Shown: positions 1 to 6,551 of the stretch, piece by piece
Position numbering within the stretch: the first letter of the stretch is position 1
How the letters are laid out: each line of letters opens with the position of its first letter
Assembly (NCBI GenBank): GCA_020350305.1
Contig: CP070709.1
Span: 546,404-557,843, forward strand
Direction: 5' to 3'
Origin: Candidatus Bathyarchaeota archaeon
GTDB taxonomy: Archaea; Thermoproteota; Bathyarchaeia; Bathyarchaeales; Bathyarchaeaceae
Length of the DNA stretch: 11,440 nt
Program-made: the position numbers and the translations under genes
Notes under the pieces: model-generated
Databases searched by the model: none
The model's input: the letters and a program-made list of their open reading frames with translations, nothing else
Told to the model about the DNA's origin: nothing

Positions 1-389
1 ACAATGATTACTCCAATGGAAGATGAACTGAAAACAGTTCCCAAAATTCATGATGCAAATGCATCTAACCTTACCAGAATCCCAATGAAAAATCCTGTGG
101 CGAAAGGTATAAGAAAATTCCATATGGCAAAACATGCCACATTTTTCCCCGCCTTCTTCAAAACTGAAATCTTAGTGTCTAACCCAGCAGTGAACATAAG
201 GAAAACAACCCCCAAAGCTGCAAAGAAATCCATAATCTCTCCCGGATAGACTACTCCCAAACCGTAAGGCCCCAGAAGGATGCCAGCAAGTATAACCGCG
301 TTGACCCATGGTACCTGAATCTTTCTAAGCACCGCTGGAAAAAAGAACGATGCAGCAATCCAGATCAAAAACAAGAGAAAGTATTCCAT
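1..389 (-). pseudogene. Kef/NapA-type cation:proton antiporter, N-terminal part, interrupted by in-frame TGA and cut by window edge
   Basis: The 113 codons from the ATG at 389 encode the start of a CPA2 monovalent cation:proton antiporter, a membrane exchanger of Na+ or K+ for H+. Hydrophobic segments are visible at about residues 3-20, 28-45, 52-70 and 84-106. The family patterns 'NAVILAGILLGPYGLG' and 'LGVVFLMFTAGLDTK' (membrane helices 2-3) are clear. A TGA at 48-50 stops the frame. The same frame continues beyond it to the window edge with ILGTVFSSSSIGVII, which matches the next conserved antiporter segment (compare LGTALVATSVG in NapA-like proteins). This is therefore a nonsense codon inside the gene, not a natural end. 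A nonsense mutation or sequencing error is most likely; recoding is less likely, because both frhB-like genes here end in TGA. The start is supported by GGAGTTGA at 396-403, 6 nt upstream. The C-terminal part lies outside the window. Confidence 0.8.
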
Positions 390-777
390 ACCTTGTCAAC
401 TCCCTAAATTCATGTTTGCTTGCTTTGAGCGAGTATTTTATCTGGCAACTCACTAATGTAGATTCTAAGTGATTATAAGGGTTAAGGAAAAAGGAGATGT
501 ATCGAGGAACTTTACGGAGGAAAACGGCCTACGTCTAGATCCTTGAAATCCTTTTGCGTTTTTAGATCTCTATTAGTTCTCGTTACTTTTGAGTGAAACA
601 CTTTTTCTGTGTATAATGCAGGGGTCTCCGTCTTTTTTGAGGTTTTTTCAGCGGGAAACAAACGAAACAAGGCTTCTCCAGTCTGAAAGAAAAGAAGAAT
701 GCGTTAAGACTTAGCACAAGTTTCTGAACTGATTAACCTGTTTCCGCGCGCTGGTTATATTTCTTTCATTTCCAAAT
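390..777. other. Intergenic stretch, no gene seen
   Basis: This 388-nt stretch separates the stop of the CorA-like gene from the start of the antiporter gene; both are on the minus strand. I see no ORF with codon structure, no tRNA-like fold and no C/D-box signature. It contains the antiporter promoter at its left end and T-rich patches on the plus strand near 600-650. I found no strong T-tract on the minus strand immediately after the CorA-like gene, so the terminator of that gene is not placed. Confidence 0.5.
433..441 (-). promoter_or_regulatory. TATA-like element for the antiporter gene
   Basis: On the minus strand GATAAAATA lies about 45-48 nt upstream of the antiporter ATG at 389. This spacing matches the other genes in the window and would give a short leader containing the GGAGTTGA ribosome binding site at 396-403. 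A second A/T element (CCTTATAATC, about 470-480) lies farther upstream and is a weaker candidate. Confidence 0.4.
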
Positions 778-1659
778 CTACCCTGTCAAGATTTTTAATA
801 CGTCAACCTCTATGAGAATCATGATGATGCTCACAACCAAAGTCACTAAAGTAAGGTAAATTAGAATTCTTTCAACTCTGTGTATCATACCCAAATCTTG
901 CAGTCTGAGAATACTATCTAAAGCGTCATCATTGGAGCTTATAAGAGAAAGCTCCCGTGAAATGTTGCTAACTGCGTGGCTTAGAGTTTGCTCATCCAGT
1001 TCAGAAGACTGAATAACCGGCACTACCCCTTCTTCTATACTAAGCATCAACTCTCTTTGAGTCCACAAAATTCTTTCAAGAGCAGAAATCTCTCGTTTCA
1101 AGGCAAAAACCGTCTTGTTAATTTGTTTATCCCCTGGTTTTGCGAGGGCTTTCTCCTCTATTTCATCAGTACGCGCTCTTAATGCCATTACTACATCTAG
1201 ATTTTCGCTACTCACCTCATGAAGCAATCTGCCGACGATAAAAGAAGAAACATCACCACGCTCACAAACTTTCAAAACACAATCCCGAAAAGTTCTCAGT
1301 GCATTATCAATGGATGTAGACGAGTGCTTGCTTCCTAAAGTTATCAGAATTTTCTCTTTTGCAAATACGTAAATAGGATATGTTTCCAGCGTATCCTTAA
1401 ACACAACCAGAGGAATGGAAATCAGGACATAATCATTGATTCTTTGGTATCGTGAAAAAATTTGGCGCTTCTTAATGGCACTCATGATTTCGGCTTCTTT
1501 TAGAAACTCAGTGAATACCTCCAATTCTTTGTCGTCGGGCTCCATGCAGTCTATCCAAAGCCAATTGGCCTCTTTACTAAGTTTTCGCAGTTCGCTTGAA
1601 GAATCAGCATCTTTTGCCGATAACTTATTTGATTTTGTAAGGGTATACGTCCATATCAT
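778..1659 (-). CDS. CorA-like divalent cation transporter homolog, single membrane helix, no GMN motif
   Basis: This 293-residue protein has the CorA layout. An alpha/beta cytoplasmic domain covers about residues 1-130, with 'WLWIDCMEPDDKELE' and 'YVFAKEKILITLG' at typical CorA positions. Long helices follow at about 135-260, then one hydrophobic helix at about 264-284. CorA proteins form pentameric Mg2+/Co2+ channels in the membrane and need two C-terminal helices with a GMN selectivity motif after the first. Here the protein ends about ten residues after the first helix, with no GMN and no second helix. The stop is TAG, and readthrough would add only three residues before TGA. The ATG at 1659 is preceded by GGAG about 11 nt upstream and a TATA box at 1702-1709. 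It may be a diverged family member, a regulatory subunit or a shortened gene. Membership in the CorA superfamily is fairly sure; Mg2+ transport is not. Confidence 0.8.
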   Translation of the reverse strand: MIWTYTLTKSNKLSAKDADSSSELRKLSKEANWLWIDCMEPDDKELEVFTEFLKEAEIMSAIKKRQIFSRYQRINDYVLISIPLVVFKDTLETYPIYVFAKEKILITLGSKHSSTSIDNALRTFRDCVLKVCERGDVSSFIVGRLLHEVSSENLDVVMALRARTDEIEEKALAKPGDKQINKTVFALKREISALERILWTQRELMLSIEEGVVPVIQSSELDEQTLSHAVSNISRELSLISSNDDALDSILRLQDLGMIHRVERILIYLTLVTLVVSIIMILIEVDVLKILTG

Positions 1660-1701
1660 TTCACACTTGCTCCACTGAGTATTGATAGAAAATCGAAACT
1701 G

Positions 1702-1709
1702 TTTATAAA
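1702..1709 (-). promoter_or_regulatory. TATA box of the CorA-like gene
   Basis: The perfect TATA palindrome TTTATAAA is centred about 46 nt upstream of the ATG at 1659. An archaeal start site about 25 nt downstream would give a leader of roughly 20 nt that contains GTGGAG. This is one of the clearest promoters in the window. Confidence 0.6.
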
Positions 1710-1765
1710 GTTGTTTTCTGAGCTAGTGCATTCCTGATTGTGCGTCATTTCACACAAAACCTAAC

Positions 1766-1897
1766 TCAATCCCACTCGCCAATGATAGTTTCCTTGAACT
1801 GAAAAATTGTTCTAGTTTTGCTGATCTGAGGAACACCTTTTATCTTTAAAAAGTCAATAACATAAGTAGAATGAAAAGAGAAACATATCAAAGCTCG
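1766..1897 (-). pseudogene. Possible C-terminal remnant of an Lrp/AsnC-type regulator
   Basis: A minus-strand reading frame in the gap between the divergent CorA-like and frhB-like genes ends at TGA 1766-1768. Its last ~30 residues (for example FLKIKGVPQISKTRTIFQFK) resemble the end of the Lrp/AsnC ligand-binding (RAM) domain, where a final helix is followed by 'gV..trT.iv.ke'. Upstream the frame runs into the promoter and the first codons of the plus-strand gene and shows no helix-turn-helix domain and no good start. If real, it is a decayed fragment left after loss of the N-terminal two thirds. The similarity is short and judged by eye, so it may be chance. Confidence 0.22.
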
Positions 1898-1938
1898 CGA
1901 CTTTACGACTTGGAAATTCCGATATTGAGGACTGATTG

Positions 1939-3033
1939 ATGAAAACAAAAAATAGACAGCCTTTGGCATTTAACCAATTGAAGACGACGGTTATCGATCA
2001 AGGCTTTTGTACGCTATGTGGAGCCTGTGAAGTTGCTTGTCCAGTCCGTGCAATTAAGATAGTTAGAGAGAAACCACAGTGTATTTATGACTGCGCAAAA
2101 TATCTGGATCAATGTTCAATCTGTTACGATGTCTGCCCCCATACCGAGGCGCTTTTGGTCGAGACGCCGAGTTTAGGTTGTTATAGGAAAGTGCTTCTCG
2201 GCCAAGCTGTAGAACGCAGCATGAGGATTGGTCGCGGAGGTGGCGTCGTTACTTCCCTACTGACCTATGCTCTAGAGAATAATGTTATTGACAGCGCTGT
2301 GTTTTCAGGGGTAAAAGCTGGGACTCCCATGGAACTGAAACCCCTCGTCAGTTCGATTCCAGACGATCTGCTTTCAGCGGTTGAGGTTGAGTTTTTCCCC
2401 TCCGTTATCGCCGAGGCCTTCAGCAGTGCAGTACATGAGTACAGGAAACAGAGGATAGCATTTGTCGGCGTTCCTTGTCATGTGCTTGCTCTACGAAAGT
2501 TAGAGGCTTGGCAACATAAGTTAGCAGAAAATCTCAAAATTGTAATAGGACTCTTCTGTCTTTGGAGCTTTTCCTCAAGTAAACTTCTTCGATACCTTTC
2601 ACGAAATTACAAAATCAAGGCCTCGCAAATCCAGAGAATAGCCCTAACTGACGAATATCTCATTCACACAAAAAAAGGCATCATAAGCATACCACTTCAA
2701 GAGACCAAGCGAAATGTTTTGCGTAGATGTCGAACTTGCATTGATTTCTCATCGGAACTTGCGGACATATCAGTCGGCGGCGCCAACCCATTGAAAGATT
2801 GGTCCACAGTCATAATTCGATCTAAAAGAGGCGAGGATTTCTTTAACGATGCCGTGAAGCACAAAGCAGTAAAGACCAAAAACATAGAGGAAGCGCCAGA
2901 GGTTTTTTCTCAAATTATCGAAATGGCCACAAATAAAAGAAGGGCTGCTTTAAAGGAAGTAAGAAAAAGAAAACGATTTAGTAAGCCGATTCCACCAGCA
3001 ATGGAATCATTTGTTGAGAGCAGTACCACGTGA
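1939..3033 (+). CDS. FrhB/FdhB-like F420-type iron-sulfur flavoprotein (paralog 1)
   Basis: This 364-residue protein belongs to the coenzyme F420 hydrogenase/dehydrogenase beta-subunit family, which passes electrons between F420, FAD and an Fe-S cluster. A ferredoxin motif CxxCxxCxxxCP occupies C24/C27/C30/C34. A second motif at C59/C62/C66 lacks its first cysteine (Leu56), although C48 and C52 are close. The FrhB_N signature 'GGGVVTSLLTYALENNVID' follows, then the core 'FVGVPCHVLALRKLE' and the C-terminal 'CRTCIDFSSELADISVGG'. I chose the ATG at 1939 over the adjacent TTG at 1936 because GAGG at 1927-1930 lies 8 nt upstream of it. The gene stands alone on the plus strand and converges on the metF end of a cluster that contains its paralog. 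It probably serves as an F420-dependent electron-transfer subunit; its partner is not known. Confidence 0.86.
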   Translation: MKTKNRQPLAFNQLKTTVIDQGFCTLCGACEVACPVRAIKIVREKPQCIYDCAKYLDQCSICYDVCPHTEALLVETPSLGCYRKVLLGQAVERSMRIGRGGGVVTSLLTYALENNVIDSAVFSGVKAGTPMELKPLVSSIPDDLLSAVEVEFFPSVIAEAFSSAVHEYRKQRIAFVGVPCHVLALRKLEAWQHKLAENLKIVIGLFCLWSFSSSKLLRYLSRNYKIKASQIQRIALTDEYLIHTKKGIISIPLQETKRNVLRRCRTCIDFSSELADISVGGANPLKDWSTVIIRSKRGEDFFNDAVKHKAVKTKNIEEAPEVFSQIIEMATNKRRAALKEVRKRKRFSKPIPPAMESFVESSTT

Positions 3034-3082
3034 AATGCAAGCGCATTAACATAGCAACGCGAAAGAGGTTTACAACTAACCT

Positions 3083-3109
3083 AGTTTTTTCAACTTCTTT
3101 TCAAAAAAG
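3083..3109. terminator. Bidirectional T-tract terminator between convergent genes
   Basis: The 80-nt gap between the convergent frhB-like and metF genes contains T6 at 3085-3090 followed by T-rich sequence, and A6 at 3103-3108 (T6 on the minus strand). Archaeal RNA polymerase terminates at such T-tracts, so this site plausibly ends both transcripts. T6/A6 could also pair as a weak stem with a 12-nt loop. Confidence 0.45.
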
Positions 3110-3113
3110 CGTG

Positions 3114-4037
3114 CTACCCTTTAGCGGCTTCAACGAGCCTCGGAACGAGTCTTTCATAACCTACAGCCATGAGGTGGCATCCAGTTGCTGATGTGTTCTT
3201 AAGCTCCTTGATGAGAGGAATGAAAAACTCAAGGTTTATCTTATCATATTTTGGTTTTCTATCTTTCTTATCCAACTGTTTAACTTCTTTTAGTTTCTTT
3301 AGAAAGTCCGCCGGCACTGGTACACCTGGAATGTTTTTATCGAAGAATTCAGCTATGGCATAGGATTTCATCGGGAAGATGCCGATTAATACTGGGATAT
3401 TAAGTCTATTAACTTCTTGTAGAAAACGTTTAGCAACTTCTATATCGAAAACGGTTTGTGTTTGGATGAATTCTGCTCCTGCCTCTACCTTTCTTTCGAT
3501 TTTCAGAATCTCCGGCTCCAGTGGATCAGCGTTTGGATTAGCAGCTACACCTACATGAAACTTCGGAGGTTTATGGATGGGATTATCATAAAGATCGACG
3601 CCTTGATCAACCATTTTCCGGATCATATAGGTTAGTTGAGCAGAATCAAGGTCAAATACAGGCAAAGCGTCAGGCATGTCTCCGACAGCTGGATGGTCAC
3701 CTGTCAACGCGAGAACGTTCTTTATTCCGAACGCCCCGGCGCCAAGCAGATCAGAAAATAACGCTATGGCATTTCTATCTCTACAAACAAGCTGATAAAT
3801 CATCTCTATGCCGGTTTCCTTCTGCAAGATGTATGACGCGGCAAGGCTACTCATATATGCATACGCTCCTGGACCATCGGTGACGTTGCACGCAACTACG
3901 TATCCTCTTAAAGTCTTCGTAGCTTCGATGATTTCAGTGAGATCTGTAGTTTTCTCCGGTTCTAATTCCCCCGTGAACACAAATCGACCCGCATTTATTT
4001 CACGCATAAGCTCGCTGTATATTTCTCCTGATTTCAA
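3114..4037 (-). CDS. metF: Methylenetetrahydrofolate reductase family protein MetF (5,10-methylene-tetrahydropterin reductase)
   Basis: This 307-residue TIM-barrel flavoprotein reduces 5,10-methylene- to 5-methyl-tetrahydropterin, the last step of the methyl branch of the Wood-Ljungdahl pathway. Family motifs include 'FVFTGELEPEK' with the conserved Glu24, 'CNVTDGPGA' near residue 50, 'LVCRDRN' near 83-89, 'NVLALTGDHP' at 107-116 and 'GAEFIQTQTVFD' in the C-terminal half. Length matches short MetF proteins that work with MetV. The start is TTG at 4037: AGGGTGA at 4044-4050 lies 6 nt upstream, whereas the next in-frame ATG (residue 11) would remove part of the first helix. metV ends 28 nt upstream, so the two are almost certainly co-transcribed. 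Because Mtd in this window works with tetrahydromethanopterin, the likely substrate is methylene-H4MPT rather than folate, but that is inferred. The stop codon is TAG. Confidence 0.92.
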   Translation of the reverse strand: MKSGEIYSELMREINAGRFVFTGELEPEKTTDLTEIIEATKTLRGYVVACNVTDGPGAYAYMSSLAASYILQKETGIEMIYQLVCRDRNAIALFSDLLGAGAFGIKNVLALTGDHPAVGDMPDALPVFDLDSAQLTYMIRKMVDQGVDLYDNPIHKPPKFHVGVAANPNADPLEPEILKIERKVEAGAEFIQTQTVFDIEVAKRFLQEVNRLNIPVLIGIFPMKSYAIAEFFDKNIPGVPVPADFLKKLKEVKQLDKKDRKPKYDKINLEFFIPLIKELKNTSATGCHLMAVGYERLVPRLVEAAKG

Positions 4038-4043
4038 AATATT

Positions 4044-4050
4044 TCACCCT
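4044..4050 (-). promoter_or_regulatory. Ribosome binding site that fixes the TTG start of metF
   Basis: AGGGTGA on the minus strand lies 6 nt before TTG at 4035-4037. It matches the GGAGGTGA-type anti-16S consensus and makes TTG the most likely start. An ATG just upstream is out of frame and opens only a seven-codon frame. Confidence 0.6.
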
Positions 4051-4065
4051 TCATATTTACTCATG

Positions 4066-4725
4066 CTAGGGTAATTCAAGCTCTCTTGGATGGTGTTGCT
4101 TATTGACGCGGAAAGGTCTGAACTTAACAAATAGGTCGAGCTTCCCGCGTTCTTCTAACCGTTTCCATATCAAAACCCATGCACAGTCTCTAATGTATCC
4201 GCCGACTTCGCACTTGCCATTTATATGCCCACCACAAGGCCCATTGACCAGACTCTTAGCACAAAGCGTTATTGGGCATATCCCGCTTGTCTCAAAGAGA
4301 ATGCAGTCACCACATGCTCTGCACATTTCATAAAACTTGCCAGCTTTTGTATCATGCATTCCTATGAATTTCGTGTCGTTTGCAGGTATGATAGTCTTAT
4401 CAGGAAACAGTTCTGCAAGGGTTTGAACTCCGACTCCACATGATAGAGAGATAACGGCGTCATAATCGTCGACTAGCGGGTGAAGTGAAGTTGTAACGAT
4501 CTGACGGTCACATTGTCGCAGAATGGATGTGGCTTTTGTCCTAAGCTCTTGTTTGCCCTTCAATCTCCTTTCCATTTCTAGCAGAGCCTTTAGAACTTTG
4601 GCCTGCTTTTCGCCGCCAGCTTGAATGATTGATGCACATCCGTCGCAACCAACGATTAAGAGACGTCGGAAGTCACTTGCCATCTGAAAAATCTCTTGAA
4701 GGGGTTTTTGCTGAACTATAATCAC
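4066..4725 (-). CDS. metV: MetV: zinc/iron-sulfur partner of MetF (MTHFR C-terminal family)
   Basis: This 219-residue cysteine-rich protein is the MetV subunit that pairs with MetF in acetogenic bacteria (MetVF complex), where it is thought to bring electrons to the MetF flavin. The N-terminal part has 'VGCDGCASIIQAGG' (C27, C30) and 'SLSCGVGVQTLAEL' (C96). The C-terminal signature is complete: CRACGDC (C135/C138/C141), then 'ICPITLCAKSLVNGPCGG' (C150, C155, C164), C172 in GKCEVG and C181 in DCAW, ending in the family's 'IWKRLEERGKLD'. The start is GTG at 4725, supported by GAGGAGTG at 4733-4740, 7 nt upstream. It lies 28 nt before metF and follows the ECF S-component gene by 76 nt. A TATA-like element in that gap suggests metVF also has its own promoter. 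The stop is TAG. Confidence 0.93.
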   Translation of the reverse strand: MIIVQQKPLQEIFQMASDFRRLLIVGCDGCASIIQAGGEKQAKVLKALLEMERRLKGKQELRTKATSILRQCDRQIVTTSLHPLVDDYDAVISLSCGVGVQTLAELFPDKTIIPANDTKFIGMHDTKAGKFYEMCRACGDCILFETSGICPITLCAKSLVNGPCGGHINGKCEVGGYIRDCAWVLIWKRLEERGKLDLFVKFRPFRVNKQHHPRELELP

Positions 4726-4732
4726 CGCAGGA

Positions 4733-4740
4733 CACTCCTC
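4733..4740 (-). promoter_or_regulatory. Ribosome binding site that fixes the GTG start of metV
   Basis: GAGGAGTG on the minus strand lies 7 nt before the GTG at 4723-4725. It is one of the best Shine-Dalgarno matches in the window and supports the GTG start. Confidence 0.6.
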
Positions 4741-4766
4741 AGAGACTCATGTGAAAGCGAATTAGT

Positions 4767-4774
4767 GATATAAG
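4767..4774 (-). promoter_or_regulatory. Candidate promoter of metVF
   Basis: CTTATATC on the minus strand is centred about 45 nt before the metV GTG start, the same distance as TATA boxes of other genes here. It would give metVF a transcript independent of the upstream frhB-like and ECF genes. Confidence 0.4.
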
Positions 4775-4783
4775 AATTGCCAT

Positions 4784-4793
4784 ACGCATGCGT
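4784..4793. repeat. 10-bp perfect palindrome upstream of the metVF promoter
   Basis: ACGCATGCGT is a perfect palindrome located 10 bp upstream of the candidate metVF TATA element and 8 bp past the ECF stop codon. Its place is suitable for an operator of a dimeric regulator, but a single 10-bp palindrome can also occur by chance. Confidence 0.3.
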
Positions 4794-4801
4794 CCAAAGG
4801 T

Positions 4802-5311
4802 TTACCTTTTAACCTTCATGATCCTCAAGCAAATTAGATGTGCTGGAATAATGTTAATTAAAGCTTGCGTCAAATTGAACAACGCTATTAAAGCAAGCAA
4901 GCCTGCGGAAACAGACGTCGGAAAAAACTTTGGATAAAATAGCGGAAGTAAGCAGTAGTTCGCTATGGTCATTATAGCTACTCGTGATGTGACAGCAGCA
5001 ATTGATTTCGAAAGAACACCTTTTCTCAACAGCGCAAATCCAAGTAAAGTCGCCAACTCAGCAATCAACTTTAAAGTTCCTCCTAGAACGTTTCCTCTAA
5101 GAAAAATAATTGAGCATCCAATTAGGCAAGTGTACACTGCGCACAAGGGTCCGTAAAGCATTAAGCTAATCATGATGGGTATCCCTGTAAGGTCCCAAGA
5201 GATATTTGGGTAAAGTGGAAACCGAATGTCAAAAGGTGGTCCAGGTATAACTTCCGACAATGCTGCAAGAACCCCTAACAGGCTGGCTGCCGCAATCTCT
5301 TTAGTTCCCAT
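4802..5311 (-). CDS. ECF transporter S component (vitamin/cofactor uptake)
   Basis: This small, very hydrophobic protein (169 residues from ATG 5311) is the substrate-binding membrane subunit of an energy-coupling factor transporter. Such subunits capture a vitamin-like substrate and use a separate shared ATPase/T module, which is not encoded here. Typical family features are the N-terminal 'LLGVLAALSEVIPGP' helix, then 'PLYPNISWDLTGIPIMIS' followed by LYGPLCAV, and about five to six membrane helices ending in a basic tail (RIMKVKR). The substrate cannot be read from sequence. An upstream GTG at 5332 would add seven residues; I prefer the ATG because the added residues do not resemble the family, though neither start has a strong ribosome binding site. 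It lies between an frhB-like gene and metV on the same strand, which suggests uptake of a cofactor precursor such as a flavin or pterin. That last point is inferred. Confidence 0.8.
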   Translation of the reverse strand: MGTKEIAAASLLGVLAALSEVIPGPPFDIRFPLYPNISWDLTGIPIMISLMLYGPLCAVYTCLIGCSIIFLRGNVLGGTLKLIAELATLLGFALLRKGVLSKSIAAVTSRVAIMTIANYCLLPLFYPKFFPTSVSAGLLALIALFNLTQALINIIPAHLICLRIMKVKR

Positions 5312-5369
5312 TTTCCCCAAAACACACACCACTTTCAGAGAGAATCAACAATACTTGTTCTGTAGTCTA

Positions 5370-6422
5370 TCAGCAGATTTTACGCGTCTTTCTCTTCTTC
5401 TTTGAGAGTTTAACCAACAAATTCAAGGCACTTGATTCCTCATCTACCGCTTTAACATTCAAGTATCCATCTTTTTCAGCACTTGAGAACAATTCTTCTC
5501 CCTTTTCTGTGCGGATAATTGTGAACGTCCATCCATCTAAACCCAGACCTCCTGTTGAGATATCTGCGAGTTCAGAGCTGAAGTCATCACAGAATCCGCA
5601 GCTTTTTCGACCATATTGCTTAGCTGTCGCAAGAGGAATTGTTCTAAGTTCAGTTTTTGTTTTTACCAGTATTTTTCCCTTAATGTTTATTTTCATTACG
5701 TCATTCAGGTTAAGACCTAATGTATCACGGATGTATTTCTCTGCAAGTCCTTCATAGGTGAAACATTCTGAGCACATAAGTCCTACTAGAAACATTAGGG
5801 GCCTAGTATGCTTTTTCAAGCCACACAGCTGCATCTTTCTGATTGCGCGGATTTGGCATGGCGTACCAACAAATGCTGTCCGTGTCTTTTTCTGTTTGAT
5901 TCCCTCGCTCAAGGCTAAGACGTTAGGTGAATAGAAGTACCTTGTTCCGGCACATTTCAAAATTTCCTCACGGCTTGTGGCTAATTTCGGAGCAGGATAT
6001 AGAGGTTTTTCTGAGCTGATTCCCGAAACGACCGCGCTGTCAATAAACCCATTCTCTAGAGCAAATGACAAAAGTGCAGTAACGACACCTCCGTCCTGAC
6101 AGCGCTTCACCATTTTGTCATCCACTGCTCGAGCCACTACGAGTCGACGATAGACTCCGAACTCTTCCTCAGCTTTCCTCTCTCTGCCAAACACAAAATC
6201 CTCCAGCTTGGGCCACGACCACTCATATTGGGGACAAACTTGTGCACAGATGCCACAGACTTGGCATTCTTTCACCAAGTTGGGGCTTTCTTTTACGTAC
6301 TCTAAGCAATTAAAGGGGCAGACAACCACGCATGTACCACAGCTAACGCATTTTCCAGATGCAACAACGCTTGTTCCTAGGGTTTCTTCGAAACTTACTT
6401 TATCGAAACTCACGGTGACCAC
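5370..6422 (-). CDS. FrhB/FdhB-like F420-type iron-sulfur flavoprotein (paralog 2)
   Basis: This 350-residue protein is a full-featured member of the F420 hydrogenase/dehydrogenase beta-subunit family. It has two intact ferredoxin motifs, C25/C28/C31/C35 and C53/C56/C59/C63, each followed by Pro. The FrhB_N signature 'DGGVVTALLSFALENGFID' follows, then 'CAGTRYFYSPN', the core 'FVGTPCQIRAIRKMQ' with 'GLMCSECFTYEGL', and a C-terminal 'CGFCDDFSSELADISTGG'. The family binds FAD and F420 and usually works as the F420-reactive subunit of a larger enzyme (Frh, Fpo, Fdh, Fqo, Fsr). It is the first gene of a minus-strand run with the ECF S component, metV and metF, so delivery of F420H2 electrons to MetVF is an attractive role. 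The start is GTG at 6422, because the frame has a TAG 18 nt upstream; GTG at 6413 is an alternative. The stop is TGA. Confidence 0.9.
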   Translation of the reverse strand: MVTVSFDKVSFEETLGTSVVASGKCVSCGTCVVVCPFNCLEYVKESPNLVKECQVCGICAQVCPQYEWSWPKLEDFVFGRERKAEEEFGVYRRLVVARAVDDKMVKRCQDGGVVTALLSFALENGFIDSAVVSGISSEKPLYPAPKLATSREEILKCAGTRYFYSPNVLALSEGIKQKKTRTAFVGTPCQIRAIRKMQLCGLKKHTRPLMFLVGLMCSECFTYEGLAEKYIRDTLGLNLNDVMKINIKGKILVKTKTELRTIPLATAKQYGRKSCGFCDDFSSELADISTGGLGLDGWTFTIIRTEKGEELFSSAEKDGYLNVKAVDEESSALNLLVKLSKKKRKTRKIC

Positions 6423-6454
6423 CAGTAGAAGGAGAATAACCTAACGTTCTAGAG

Positions 6455-6462
6455 TTTAAAAC
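6455..6462 (-). promoter_or_regulatory. Candidate TATA box of frhB-like paralog 2
   Basis: GTTTTAAA on the minus strand is centred about 36 nt before the GTG at 6422. This would place transcription start only about 10 nt before the start codon, so the mRNA may be nearly leaderless. It lies in the divergent promoter region shared with mtd. Confidence 0.4.
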
Positions 6463-6551
6463 TTTTGGAAATAATCTATAGCATCCATGAGGAAACGACC
6501 TTGAAAGAACAACCTATGTCAATTTCTGGTAGCCTCTACAAGCACTAATTT

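Noticed and set aside
1936..1938. TTG at 1936 as start of FrhB-like paralog 1
   Set aside because: The adjacent ATG at 1939 has better spacing (8 nt) from GAGG, and only one residue would be added.
2351..2360. GTTCGATTCC, which resembles a tRNA T-loop
   Set aside because: It lies within the conserved coding frame of FrhB-like paralog 1, and no acceptor or anticodon stem can be formed around it.
778..4068. Three TAG stop codons (corA-like, metF, metV) as possible pyrrolysine sites
   Set aside because: Each family is complete, or readthrough would add only three to seven residues before another stop. None is a known pyrrolysine protein.
4066..4443. Plus-strand frames over metV
   Set aside because: They are antisense to a cysteine-rich family signature that is fully intact on the minus strand.
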